Assembly (NCBI GenBank): GCA_046262935.1
Contig: JBHELT010000054.1
Coordinates: 1-34,067 of the forward strand
Direction of reading: 5' to 3'
DNA: 34,067 nt
Origin: JBHELT01 sp046262935
GTDB taxonomy: Bacteria > Actinomycetota > CADDZG01 > JAHWKV01
Shown here piece by piece: positions 21,812 to 30,017 of this stretch (position 1 is the stretch's first letter; the number at the start of each line of letters is the position of its first letter). The translations under genes were made by a program, and so were the position numbers. The notes under the pieces were generated by a model that was not told the origin of the DNA, did not search any database, and saw only the letters and a list, made by a program, of their open reading frames with translations.

Positions 21812-23620
21812 TCAGGTAACCGACAACTGAGCCAACGCTGGCCTTATGTCTTGTTTGATGGTCATCGCCGGCTTGAAAGGGTCACCGACTCTTTCTATGC
21901 GTTCGAAGATGGTCTTTAAGTTGAACTGCTCCGGGAAGAACTCCTCGTCCAACTCCTCCCAAGTAACTGGAGCAGAAACCGGGGCCCCCGGATAGGGCCT
22001 TACGGAATAGGGAGCAACCAAAGTCTTGCTCTTGGCATTCTGATTCGCATCTATGTAGACCTTGCCCGCGCGCTTGGGCTTTGATGCTTCCAAGGTCACC
22101 TTCTCGGGGTAAGCGGAACGGATCAGACCACCGAGCGCCGAACAGAACGCTCTCACCTCGGGATAGGTGTGGCCTTGGACGAGCGGGATGAAGATCTGGA
22201 TCCCCGACCCACCAGAGGTCTTGGGAAACCCTTTGAGGCCGAGTTTGTCGAGAAGCACTTTGACCAGTTTGGCTACGGTACGAACGTCTTCGAACTCGAT
22301 GGGTTCGTGAGGATCGAGATCTAACACTGCGAAGTCTGGCTCATCCAGTTTGGGCCACTTACTTGTCCATGCATGCACCTCGACGCTTGCTATCTGGGCA
22401 AGCCAAACCAGCGTGCTCGCATCGTCGACGACCACGAAATCGATGGTCTTGTCCTGCGACTTGACCGGAACGGTTTTCACCCAGTGGGGGGCGCCTTTGG
22501 GGCACTGCTTCTCGTAGAAGGCTTCGGCGTAGATACCCTCGGGCACGCGTTGCATGTTGACTGGCCTGTCTTTCAAGAAGGCGGCCATCAGCGGGGCGAC
22601 GTTGAAGTAGTAGGAAGCTAGGTCGAGCTTGGTGATGCCGTCGTCCGGGAACAGGACCTTGTCGATCGAAGTGAGCCTTACCTCGCGGCCCGCGTGAACA
22701 AAGAAGTGTGCATTGGATCGCTTGTCGAGTTCGAGCTGGTAAGGGACATAGGTGGTCCCGCCCTTTGGCTTTTCTTTCGGCCCCGCCGCGACGAGCGGAG
22801 CGCCCATGCTCTTTAACTCCTTCAAGATCGCTGAATGCGAGGCGGCCTCCTTTTGTTCAGAGATCACGGTGATCGCGATGTCGAACGCGGAAACTCCTTT
22901 CAAGACATTGCCGATCCGCAGCGTGCCTTCACCATAGGGAACATGACTGAGTTCCCCGGCCGGCCCGAATCGGTTGTCGCTGAAATGCGTATGCAATGGC
23001 CAAAGGTGCTCTGGTCCGAAGTTTTCGACAACGAAAGAGAAGAGGGCTCGCATCGCCTCAGGTGAAGTGAGTGAACCGTTGGAAAGCGCATGAACATGGC
23101 CATAATCAACGACAACGGTAGCGAACGCGTGGTTGCCAACTTGTAGCGCGATGTCGCCCAGGCTTCCGTACTGCGACTTGCGACCGCAGGTTTCAAGTCC
23201 GAGCTTCACACCAAGGTCGGCGACGCGTGGGCCAAGAGCGGTCAGGGCAGAATCGACTTGCTCGTTCAGTTCTTCGGAACTGGCATCACCCTTTGATCCT
23301 GGGTGACAAACGATCACGGTGGCCCCCATCTGCGACCCAAGCTTGCAAGCATGGTGAAGGGCCCCGAGATGCAGTTTCAGTCGATCTGGCTCTTTGGTCG
23401 TTAGTTGCGCGAAATAGGGGGCATGCACCGACAATGCAACCCCGTGGTCGCGGGCAATGTCACCAAGTGTCTTGGCTTCGGGTTCCTTGAGGGTGAATTC
23501 CTTAACGAACTGCACTTCGCACGCCGCATATCCCCCTTCGACCACGGCCTTGATGGACCCAACCAGGTCCTTTGTATCGGGCAGGCCCGCATGGCCGAAC
23601 CTGAGAGAGCGAAGAGACAG
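21812..23620 (-). CDS. Fusion of endonuclease IV-like TIM barrel and LigD-type primase-polymerase
   Basis: Residue numbers count from ATG 23656. Domain one (about 18-285) looks like an AP endonuclease 2 barrel and keeps most metal ligands: H78 (HAPY), H118 (CHPG), E155 (LETCG), D184 and H187 (VDYGHVH), H222/D227 (HTHFSD), H238 and E243 (GEG). The second Asp of the DxH pair seems lost. Domain two (about 305-600) is a LigD polymerase domain: LFPDDGITKLDLASYY, catalytic LDLDP (D446, D448), VYIDANQN (D536) and APYSVRPYPGAP. The usual K and H of the SGxKGxH loop are S484 and Q487. No ligase or nuclease domain or Ku follows. Best start: CTG 23618-23620, seven bases after AAGGAG; ATG 23656 has no ribosome site. 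It leads an operon with MFS and trpD. Confidence 0.85.
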   Translation of the reverse strand: MSLRSLRFGHAGLPDTKDLVGSIKAVVEGGYAACEVQFVKEFTLKEPEAKTLGDIARDHGVALSVHAPYFAQLTTKEPDRLKLHLGALHHACKLGSQMGATVIVCHPGSKGDASSEELNEQVDSALTALGPRVADLGVKLGLETCGRKSQYGSLGDIALQVGNHAFATVVVDYGHVHALSNGSLTSPEAMRALFSFVVENFGPEHLWPLHTHFSDNRFGPAGELSHVPYGEGTLRIGNVLKGVSAFDIAITVISEQKEAASHSAILKELKSMGAPLVAAGPKEKPKGGTTYVPYQLELDKRSNAHFFVHAGREVRLTSIDKVLFPDDGITKLDLASYYFNVAPLMAAFLKDRPVNMQRVPEGIYAEAFYEKQCPKGAPHWVKTVPVKSQDKTIDFVVVDDASTLVWLAQIASVEVHAWTSKWPKLDEPDFAVLDLDPHEPIEFEDVRTVAKLVKVLLDKLGLKGFPKTSGGSGIQIFIPLVQGHTYPEVRAFCSALGGLIRSAYPEKVTLEASKPKRAGKVYIDANQNAKSKTLVAPYSVRPYPGAPVSAPVTWEELDEEFFPEQFNLKTIFERIERVGDPFKPAMTIKQDIRPALAQLSVT

Positions 23621-23722
23621 CGTGCAACTCCTTCCAGATGGCGAGCCGGGTGTCATGAAAAGCCCGGCGCGGTAGTGTTCGGTCGTTCAAGACAAACCTA
23701 CCAGGGCACGATCGGAGTTCTG

Positions 23723-24817
23723 ATGAGAGCGGCAGTACTTCATTCCTTCGGTACAGACCTTGTCATCGAGGACGTCGATATCGCTGATCCAGGCCCTGGT
23801 GAAGTCAAGGTCCAGATCAAAGCAACCGGAGTTTGTCATTCCGATCTACATTGTAGAAACGGCGGATTTCCTGTTTACAACCTGCCTTTGATACCGGGGC
23901 ACGAGGCTGCAGGTGTTGTTGTCGAAATAGGCGCGGGGGTTACCAAGGTGAAACCAGGGGACCACGTGATAGGTCTTTGGATCCCCTACTGTGGTGTCTG
24001 CTGGCACTGCACCCACGACGAACCGATCAATTGCACCGATGTGTCTGCCCGATACGGTTTGAAGCGCGATCGCACAACGCGTCTCAGCCTTCGCGGCGAG
24101 CGGGTTCATCATGGAATGGACGCGGCGACCTTCGCTGAGCAGGCCATCCTCGACGAAAACGCGGTTGTGAAGATCGATGACGATGTTCCTTTCGGCGCGG
24201 CGGCGCTGATCGGATGCGCTGTAGCGACCGGTGTCGGTGCGGCGATAAACACAGCTCAACTCGGGCCCGGAGCCAGGATCGCCGTCATCGGATGCGGTGG
24301 AGTGGGCCTGAACGTGATCCAAGGCGCCCGCATCGCGGGGGCCGAGCAGATCATCGCCATCGACCAGATTGACTCGAAACTCTTGGCGGCCAAACGGTTC
24401 GGTGCAACCGACGTGATCGACGCATCCCAGACCGATGCGATATCGGCCGTCATGGAGATGACCGGCGGCATAGGCGTTGACCACGCCTTCGAAGTCATAG
24501 GACTTCATAAGACACAGAAAGATGCGATCCGGATGATCCGCCGCGGCGGTTACGCGGTCTTCGTCGGTGTGTCTCCTATGTTCTCAGCGATGGAGATCAC
24601 TCCTGGCATCATGACCCTGTTCGGTCAAAGCATCCTTGGCAGTTATTTCGGCTCCGTCGTTCCTGAGCGCGATTTTCCTAAACTTATATCGATGTGGCGG
24701 GAAGGCGTTCTCGACCTCGAAGGTCTCATATCAGGAAAGGGCGGGCTCGAGGACATAAACCATGCATTTCAGCGGATGGAGACCGGCAGCATCTTGAGAA
24801 CGGTGATCGAACCCTAA
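23723..24817 (+). CDS. Zinc-dependent alcohol dehydrogenase (MDR family, NDMA-type-like)
   Basis: The 364-residue protein begins MRAAVLHSFG at ATG 23723, with GGAG five bases upstream. The frame is open further upstream, but that part is antisense to the fusion gene. Catalytic zinc ligands are Cys in GVCHSD, His in PGHEAAG and Cys in LIGCAVATG. The structural zinc site is CGVCWHC plus a later C. The Rossmann motif is GCGGVG. It resembles class III and actinobacterial NDMA-type (mycofactocin-linked) alcohol dehydrogenases, which oxidise alcohols to aldehydes. No mycofactocin gene is in the window. It converges on the GNAT gene with a four-base overlap. Confidence 0.92.
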   Translation: MRAAVLHSFGTDLVIEDVDIADPGPGEVKVQIKATGVCHSDLHCRNGGFPVYNLPLIPGHEAAGVVVEIGAGVTKVKPGDHVIGLWIPYCGVCWHCTHDEPINCTDVSARYGLKRDRTTRLSLRGERVHHGMDAATFAEQAILDENAVVKIDDDVPFGAAALIGCAVATGVGAAINTAQLGPGARIAVIGCGGVGLNVIQGARIAGAEQIIAIDQIDSKLLAAKRFGATDVIDASQTDAISAVMEMTGGIGVDHAFEVIGLHKTQKDAIRMIRRGGYAVFVGVSPMFSAMEITPGIMTLFGQSILGSYFGSVVPERDFPKLISMWREGVLDLEGLISGKGGLEDINHAFQRMETGSILRTVIEP

Positions 24818-25335
24818 CCCCCCACCCAGAGCGACATCTCAATCAAGTCTTCATAGCCGTACGAAAGTTTGGCGTGTCTCTTTCTCAGCCCTTCGCGGAT
24901 GAATCCCTTTTTCTCATACAGGGCGATCGCAGCCTGGTTGTGAGGAAACACGTTCAAGACGATCTTTTCGACATCGAAGTCGTGGGCCCAATCGACGGCT
25001 CCATCGATCAGCCCTGAGCCGACTCCGATCCTGCGATGGCTAGCAGCAACACTCATCCCAAGTTCAGCGATATGCGACCAGGCACCCTTTTGCCTGAACA
25101 TCGTCGTTTGTCCAACCACCTTTTCCTGCTCAATCGCTACGATCGATGCGGAGTCCTGTGTCCACGATTCGTAGCGCAGGTGTCGAACCAGCGCGCGAGA
25201 CTTCCCCCCTACGTTCTCCAATGCGAGGAACCTGCCCTCTTCGGACACGGTGCGCAGAAGAGCGATCCAACCGCCAGCGTCTTTCCCTGTCGCAGGTCGG
25301 ATGTGGATCTGTCGGTCAGTTCCCGCCGGTCGCAG
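24814..25335 (-). CDS. GNAT-family N-acetyltransferase, non-AUG start likely
   Basis: The C-terminal part is a clear GNAT domain. AELGMSVAASHRRIGVGSGL holds the acetyl-CoA motif (RRxGxGxxL), followed by VFPHNQAAIALYEKKGFI. The first standard start is GTG 25246-25248, but that would drop the first strand and helix. In the same frame just upstream the sequence reads IHIRPATGKDAGGWIALLRTV, a typical GNAT beginning. No ATG, GTG or TTG exists in frame between there and the aquaporin stop; only CTG codons do (25335, 25353, 25371). I place the start at CTG 25335 tentatively. CTG 25371 overlaps the aquaporin TGA (CTGA) and is also plausible. The acceptor substrate is unknown. Confidence 0.75.
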   Translation of the reverse strand: MRPAGTDRQIHIRPATGKDAGGWIALLRTVSEEGRFLALENVGGKSRALVRHLRYESWTQDSASIVAIEQEKVVGQTTMFRQKGAWSHIAELGMSVAASHRRIGVGSGLIDGAVDWAHDFDVEKIVLNVFPHNQAAIALYEKKGFIREGLRKRHAKLSYGYEDLIEMSLWVGG

Positions 25336-25367
25336 GACCCTTGGCTTTGGCAGAGGATCCTGTTGGT

Positions 25368-26420
25368 TCAGCTCGATCCAGCCGGTGGTGTCTCCGAACC
25401 GCTTTCACCTTCAGGACCGGAACCCATCGGCGGCTCCGAAACTGGTGGAGTTTGCGAACCGCCTTGCTCTTGTGCACCCGAACGCATGGTCGGCTCCCAA
25501 GCCGGTGAAGCTTGCGGTGCCGCAGGTGGTGTGGGTGCCGCAGGCGGTGTGGGTGCCGCAGGTGGTGTAGGTGTCATCAGCGATTCGGGTTCAGATGGTG
25601 GCGGGGGCGGCATCATCGATGACTCGCTAGAAGCCCACTCAGATGCCGTCGATGCGGTCGTCACGGTCGCCAACTCTTCGATGTCGCCATCGTCGCCCTC
25701 GATATAGGCAACTTCCACCTCAACGCCATCCAGAGTGTCTTCCTCATCAAGGAAGAATGTTTCGTACAGAAGCGATGCCAAAAGCGCGCCGAGGATCGGA
25801 CCTCCAACCCAGACGTACCAGTCTTTGGCGATGTGACCTGCCGCGAGCGCTGGACCGAACCACCTTGCCGGGTTCATCGCTGCTCCGGTGAACGAACCAC
25901 CGGCGAGTATGTCGAAGGTGATGACTAAACCGATCGCGAACGGCGCGATGTTCTTTGGGCCCTTGCGGTCGACCACTGTCCCCCAGATGACCAAAACAAG
26001 GAAGAAGGTCAGGATGACCTCGATCGCGGTGCCGCTGAAGGGCTTGATGCCAGTGCCAAGTGCTACCGCGCCGCCTCCGCCGAAGCTGAAGATGTTCGCC
26101 GGCACGAGACGCTTCCACAAGAATGCGGCTGCGGTTGCTCCTGCGAGTTGGGCGACGACGTACCCGATGAAATCGGTGAACTTGATGCGCCTCGCAACCA
26201 AGAACGCGAGCGAAACAGCTGGGTTACCGTGTCCGCCAGAGATGCGACCAACAGCGGCGATGCCGATTCCGAGCGCCAAACCGAAGGCCAGGGCGATACC
26301 GAGGAGCCCCAGCGAGTCCTGAACCAGAACCTGTTGGCGATACTGATCGACCAGGATCGCACCGACCCCGACGAAGACCAAGAAGAAGGCCGTGATGAAT
26401 TCGGCCAGATAACGTTTCAA
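25368..26420 (-). CDS. Aquaporin/glycerol facilitator (MIP family) with proline-rich tail
   Basis: The TTG start at 26418-26420 has AAAGGGGA seven bases upstream and gives MKRYLAEFITAFFLVF, the usual MIP start; GTG 26459 would add 13 residues. The channel domain (about 240 residues) has six hydrophobic segments. It also has both pore loops, GGHGNPAVS and AAMNPARWFGPA, with the Arg of the selectivity filter. It should conduct water or small neutral solutes. About 110 residues follow: an acidic stretch (DEEDTLDGVEVEV), then Pro, Ala, Thr and Ser repeats (TPPAAP three times) encoded by 18-bp DNA repeats. Such tails are uncommon in aquaporins and are probably cytoplasmic and disordered. Confidence 0.9.
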   Translation of the reverse strand: MKRYLAEFITAFFLVFVGVGAILVDQYRQQVLVQDSLGLLGIALAFGLALGIGIAAVGRISGGHGNPAVSLAFLVARRIKFTDFIGYVVAQLAGATAAAFLWKRLVPANIFSFGGGGAVALGTGIKPFSGTAIEVILTFFLVLVIWGTVVDRKGPKNIAPFAIGLVITFDILAGGSFTGAAMNPARWFGPALAAGHIAKDWYVWVGGPILGALLASLLYETFFLDEEDTLDGVEVEVAYIEGDDGDIEELATVTTASTASEWASSESSMMPPPPPSEPESLMTPTPPAAPTPPAAPTPPAAPQASPAWEPTMRSGAQEQGGSQTPPVSEPPMGSGPEGESGSETPPAGSS

Positions 26421-26534
26421 GCTGAAGTCCCCTTTCGTAGTGAAAAACCCAAGCGACACTAGGGACTATAAGGCCGCAGGTCAAGAAGCTCAGGCTTTGA
26501 TAAGGCCACGGCCACGTCGCCGTTGACTGCAAGA

Positions 26535-26552
26535 CGGCCCCCGCTGGGGCCG
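26535..26552. terminator. Possible terminator hairpin after DUF3887 gene
   Basis: CGGCCCC (26535-26541) and GGGGCCG (26546-26552) form a 7-bp GC stem with loop CGCT, about 25 bases past the stop of the minus-strand DUF3887 gene. No U-run follows, so termination is only suggested. Confidence 0.4.
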
Positions 26553-26575
26553 CAGGAAACGGCCTACCTCAGGGC

Positions 26576-26899
26576 CTACACCACAGCCGGGTCGAGCAGG
26601 AATAGACCAGCTACTTTGCCGTCTTGGGAGAGGCTCACACGGAATTTGAGCTCGCCTTTTTCGAAAGTAACCGGGATATCTACAACCGTCATGCCGTCCA
26701 AGGTCTTGGTCGAAGCCTTGCCCGATGACACGAATCCTGCGAACTGATCAGTGATCGACGATGAAACTTGCTCGAGTCGTTCCTGACTAAGTGCGTCGAG
26801 CATCCGCTCGTCGAAGTCCGTGCGCACCGCGTCCCACCGCTTGGCGATGTAGTCGTCCAATATCGATTCGGCCAATGCCTTAGCCTCTTCGTCTTGCAT
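26576..26899 (-). CDS. DUF3887-like small protein
   Basis: The 107-residue acidic protein has the pattern of DUF3887 (NTF2-like) domains. An N-terminal helical part (AKALAESILDDYIAKRWDAV, then FDERMLDALSQERL) is followed by a beta-rich half: TKTLDGMTVVDIPVTFEKG, then FRVSLSQDGKVAGLFLLDP. The function of the family is unknown; it often appears beside hydrolase domains as an accessory fold. There is no signal peptide, so it is probably cytoplasmic. ATG 26897-26899 has GGGAGGG upstream. It lies between an exported protein and the aquaporin on the same strand, with a hairpin downstream. Confidence 0.75.
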   Translation of the reverse strand: MQDEEAKALAESILDDYIAKRWDAVRTDFDERMLDALSQERLEQVSSSITDQFAGFVSSGKASTKTLDGMTVVDIPVTFEKGELKFRVSLSQDGKVAGLFLLDPAVV

Positions 26900-26943
26900 G
26901 ATGTATCCCTCCCTGCACTCGCCCCATTAATGCCACTTCCGAT

Positions 26944-27351
26944 CTACTGCGACACGCTTACCTGCCAAGCGCCGATGGCACTCGATTGGGAGACGAAATA
27001 CGGATAGACGGTCCCCGTTAGCGAAACCACATCACCGACGAACAGCGAACCTGAAGTCGATGACGAACAGGAACGGCTCACCTGTGAGACGAAAGTGCAG
27101 AAATATCGCCAGTAGTTGGTCGAATCCTTCTTGATCTCAAGCGAAATGGTTCCGGTGAATTCTGCCCCCACGCTGATGAGTGCCTGATTGTTAAGGGCAA
27201 GCGCGAATGACTGGCCAGCACATGACTTATCTAAGGGAGCCAATCCGGAGCATTGACTGACAACTGATGCTGCAGAAGCCGCAGGGATCAGTATCGAGAT
27301 CGTTCCCAAGATCAAGATCATCAACACACCCAGACGACGGATACGACTCAT
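26944..27351 (-). CDS. Small exported protein of unknown function
   Basis: From ATG 27349-27351 the product has 135 residues; GTG 27355-27357 would add two. A signal peptide is clear: basic MSRIRR, a hydrophobic core of about 18 residues, then PAASA before SVVSQ. The mature part of about 105 residues has four Cys, in two pairs likely to form disulphides (SQCSGLAPLDKSC; FCTFVSQVSRSC). It is otherwise beta-strand and Ser/Thr rich. I do not recognise the fold; an immunoglobulin-like or lectin-like surface domain is possible but unproven. It is downstream of the histidine kinase gene by about 50 bases. Confidence 0.7.
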   Translation of the reverse strand: MSRIRRLGVLMILILGTISILIPAASAASVVSQCSGLAPLDKSCAGQSFALALNNQALISVGAEFTGTISLEIKKDSTNYWRYFCTFVSQVSRSCSSSTSGSLFVGDVVSLTGTVYPYFVSQSSAIGAWQVSVSQ

Positions 27352-27400
27352 GACCACAAGGTTCGACGCCGTCCGCCCGAATCCTTCTTTTGAAGGGGTT

Positions 27401-28267
27401 TCATGAGGCTTTGGGCAGTCTCACGGCGAAACACGAACCCGAGGGTCGATTCGGCTCGTACCAAGTCTGCCCACCGTTGGCCTCGGCCAGGCCCTTTACT
27501 ATCGACAGGCCAAGGCCCGTCCCCTTTTGACTAAGCGTATTGGGGTCGTCGCCGCGGGCGAACTTGCCGAAGAGGCGAGGGATGAAATCGATCGGCACTC
27601 CCACCCCTCGGTCTTTAACCCTGATCTCGATGAACCCATCCGCCTGCAGCGCCTCGACCGTCACAGGGGGTTGGCCGTACTTGAGGGCATTGCCCACGTA
27701 ATTGACCAAGATCCTCTGCAGGTGGTCTGGATCTGCGACCACGCTCAAACCATCGGACCCTTGGTAATCAACCTCAGACGCTCTGTCGGCGAAGTCTTCG
27801 ATGGCAGTTTCGAAAGCGTTGCGAAGCGCTATCACGTCTTTGTGTATATCAAGAGCACCTGCCTCGATGCGAGAGACGGTTAGCAGGTCTTCGATCATCC
27901 GAGCGAGATGATGACCATCTCTTTCGATGATCCCCAAGAACTCCTTCAATTGTTCTTGCGGCAGCCGGTCCCACTTCGTCCGCATGGTCGCGGTCCATCC
28001 CAGGATCGAGGTAAGTGGGCCGCGCAGGTCATGCGACGCTACTGCAACGAAGTCGCGCATCGACTGGTTCAATTCCTGCAGCTCTTCGTTGGTCTTTTCG
28101 AGGTCACCGTTCAGCCGCTCTAGTTCGACAGCGGACGCGTAAAGATCCGCTGTCACCCTTTCGGCGATCGCTTCAGCCTCTTCCTTCGCCTTGCGCTCGC
28201 GATTGAGCCTCTTGGTAAGTCGCGCGATCAGCGCATCTGCGTCGGCCGAACCCGGCTCCTTGTCCAT
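27401..28267 (-). CDS. Sensor histidine kinase partnered with H-NOX
   Basis: From ATG 28265-28267 the protein has 288 residues and no membrane segment. A long coiled coil (about 15-75) leads into the dimerisation/phosphoacceptor box VASHDLRGPLTSILGW, then the catalytic domain: N box NYVGNALKYG, G1 KDRGVGVP, F box LFGKFARG and G2 GTGLGLSIVKG. All ATP-site boxes are present, so it should be active. It has no sensory domain of its own. Its start overlaps the H-NOX stop by one base (TGATG), so the soluble H-NOX protein is the likely sensor that controls it in trans. No response regulator is in the window. Confidence 0.92.
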   Translation of the reverse strand: MDKEPGSADADALIARLTKRLNRERKAKEEAEAIAERVTADLYASAVELERLNGDLEKTNEELQELNQSMRDFVAVASHDLRGPLTSILGWTATMRTKWDRLPQEQLKEFLGIIERDGHHLARMIEDLLTVSRIEAGALDIHKDVIALRNAFETAIEDFADRASEVDYQGSDGLSVVADPDHLQRILVNYVGNALKYGQPPVTVEALQADGFIEIRVKDRGVGVPIDFIPRLFGKFARGDDPNTLSQKGTGLGLSIVKGLAEANGGQTWYEPNRPSGSCFAVRLPKAS

Positions 28268-28815
28268 CACGCGTTGGCCCCGTTGAACGTTGTCACCAAC
28301 AAACAACGCTCGTCGCCGCGTTTGCCACACTCAGGCTGTTCGATAGACACCGACTCACCGAAATGGTCTGCCGCGCCTTCTATCAGTCCTTCTGCGAACG
28401 AGCAGAGGTGGCGATGCGAGTAATAGGCAAGCCCAAGGCTATCCCCAGCAGTCTCGGCGAAATCGAACGCAGGAGCGTATGCCCCCGGGAAGAGCTTGCG
28501 GACCTCGGGGTGGATGACGTCGTTCAGGGTGAGCAAGAACGTTCTTGTGGTTGTGTGCCCTTCGAAGAAGCTGGGATATTTGGCAGCGAGCAAAGGGAAA
28601 CTGGTGCGGCCGAACCATCGAACCAGGTCATCGGGATCGGAATCCAATGCCTCGCAGGCAGCTCCAACCAGTTTCATCAGCTCTTCGTCTTCGTAACTGC
28701 CTACGGCGGTGTATGCGCCCTCCAGGCCGGTAGTTTCGAGCAGCGAATCCCAGGTCGCTTCGCCGTACTTGTCTGATACCACCTGCTCGAGCAGGTTGAA
28801 GATGATTCCCTTCAT
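28267..28815 (-). CDS. H-NOX heme nitric oxide sensor
   Basis: From ATG 28813-28815, with GGGAGGG upstream, the product has 182 residues, the normal stand-alone H-NOX length. It begins MKGIIFNLLEQVV. The heme-ligating His102 is in DVIHPEVRKLFP. The porphyrin-binding YxSxR motif is Tyr131, Ser133, Arg135, at the canonical numbers. Position 140, Tyr in oxygen-binding members, is Phe here, which argues for an NO-selective sensor that excludes oxygen. The C-terminal part has EGLIEGAADHFGE, with Cys residues in EQPECGKRGDERC. It is coupled to a histidine kinase, matching known H-NOX/kinase pairs that link NO to biofilm or metabolic control. Confidence 0.93.
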   Translation of the reverse strand: MKGIIFNLLEQVVSDKYGEATWDSLLETTGLEGAYTAVGSYEDEELMKLVGAACEALDSDPDDLVRWFGRTSFPLLAAKYPSFFEGHTTTRTFLLTLNDVIHPEVRKLFPGAYAPAFDFAETAGDSLGLAYYSHRHLCSFAEGLIEGAADHFGESVSIEQPECGKRGDERCLLVTTFNGANA

Positions 28816-28892
28816 AGCTTCCCTCCCGGATGTTGGGTTAAGTAAACCAGGACGAGCGTTCACAATCTAGGACCAGGCAATAGACTCGAATT

Positions 28893-30008
28893 ATGCGCCT
28901 GTTAGCGATAACCAACGATTTTCCCCCAACGGTGGGAGGGATCGAGAACTACGAATATTCCCTCATCAGCAGATGGGACCCAGACCAGGTAACCGTGCTC
29001 ACACGCTGGGTGCCTGGATGCGAGGACTTCGACAAGGGGCTCGGCTTCGATGTGAGACGCGTGCCGGTAGGAACACTCCTGCCAACGCCCTCACTTTTGA
29101 GGCTGGCCCGCTCCGTGATCGCCTCTGACTCGATCGATGTCATCCATTTTCCCTCGAGCCTCCCCCTTGGGTTGATGGGACCCAGACTACTAAGGTCCAC
29201 GGACACGCCCTACTGCATAAGCGTGCATGGGGGTGAATTCATGCTCCCAAGGTCGATACCTGGCCTGAAGCGCGCTCTCGCATCGGTGATCGAGGACGCT
29301 TGCGTGGTCTTCCCTGAATCTTCTTTCGCCGAGAGCCTGGTCGATGGTTTCGTTGAGGTCGGGCCTCCGCTCGAACGTGTGACGTGCGGTGTTGATGTGA
29401 ACGCATTCAAGAAAGACTCAGCAGCGCGGGCCGAACTGGGCTTCGATGGGCCGACCATACTGTCGGTGTCGCGCCTCGTCGCGCGAAAGGGGCCCGCAAC
29501 CTTGATCAAGGCCATGCCCGAGGTCCTGCTGCATGACCCGACGGTTGAACTTGTCATCGTGGGCGGCGGTCCTGACCGCAAGAGACTTGAAAAGCTATCG
29601 CGCTCGCTCGGCATCGAGAGCAAGGTCAGGTTCACCGGTCCCATGCAGTGGGATGAGGTCGCCAGGTATTACGCAGGGGCCGACGTCTTCGCGATGCCAA
29701 CACGGGAACGGTTCGCCGGCATCGAGACAGAAGGCCTGCCTCTGGTTTTCGTCGAAGCCGCTGCAAGCTCGCTGCCTTTGGTAGGCGGCATAGCCGGGGG
29801 AGTTTCCGACGCCGTGCGCGAAGGCGAGACCGGTTTCCTCGTCGACGGCAGGGTCCCCCGTCAAACCGCGGAAGTTCTGATCGAACTGATCGAGGATGAG
29901 GACCTGCGCCGACGCATGGGGACCGCCGCGAGGAAGATGGCGGAACTCGAGTTCACGTGGGAAATACAGTTCGCCAGATTCCAGTCCGCTATCGAGAAGT
30001 ACTGCTGA
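28893..30008 (+). CDS. GT4 glycosyltransferase, PimB-like
   Basis: The 371-residue GT-B protein starts MRLLAITNDFPPTVGGIENY with the glycine-rich acceptor loop. The C-terminal nucleotide-sugar domain has SVSRLVARKGPATLI, IVGGGPDRKRLE and the donor motif GIETEGLPLVFVEAAASS, the ExxxxxxxE pattern of retaining GT4 enzymes. The order and the GIETEGLP spelling are like PimB, which adds mannose to phosphatidylinositol mannosides in actinobacterial envelopes. Another sugar or acceptor is possible. It is cytoplasmic or membrane-associated. The gene is divergent from H-NOX (start 28815) with about 77 bases between. It ends nine bases before the convergent carbamate kinase gene. Confidence 0.9.
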   Translation: MRLLAITNDFPPTVGGIENYEYSLISRWDPDQVTVLTRWVPGCEDFDKGLGFDVRRVPVGTLLPTPSLLRLARSVIASDSIDVIHFPSSLPLGLMGPRLLRSTDTPYCISVHGGEFMLPRSIPGLKRALASVIEDACVVFPESSFAESLVDGFVEVGPPLERVTCGVDVNAFKKDSAARAELGFDGPTILSVSRLVARKGPATLIKAMPEVLLHDPTVELVIVGGGPDRKRLEKLSRSLGIESKVRFTGPMQWDEVARYYAGADVFAMPTRERFAGIETEGLPLVFVEAAASSLPLVGGIAGGVSDAVREGETGFLVDGRVPRQTAEVLIELIEDEDLRRRMGTAARKMAELEFTWEIQFARFQSAIEKYC

Positions 30009-30017
30009 GCAAACACC

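Noticed and set aside
21812..23620. Complete LigD (polymerase, nuclease and ligase)
   Set aside because: No ATP-dependent ligase domain (KxDG) or phosphoesterase domain is present, and no ku gene is in the window.
23405..23722. 106-residue N-terminal extension of the alcohol dehydrogenase
   Set aside because: The extension is antisense to the repair fusion gene. ATG 23723 has a ribosome binding site and begins exactly like the family.
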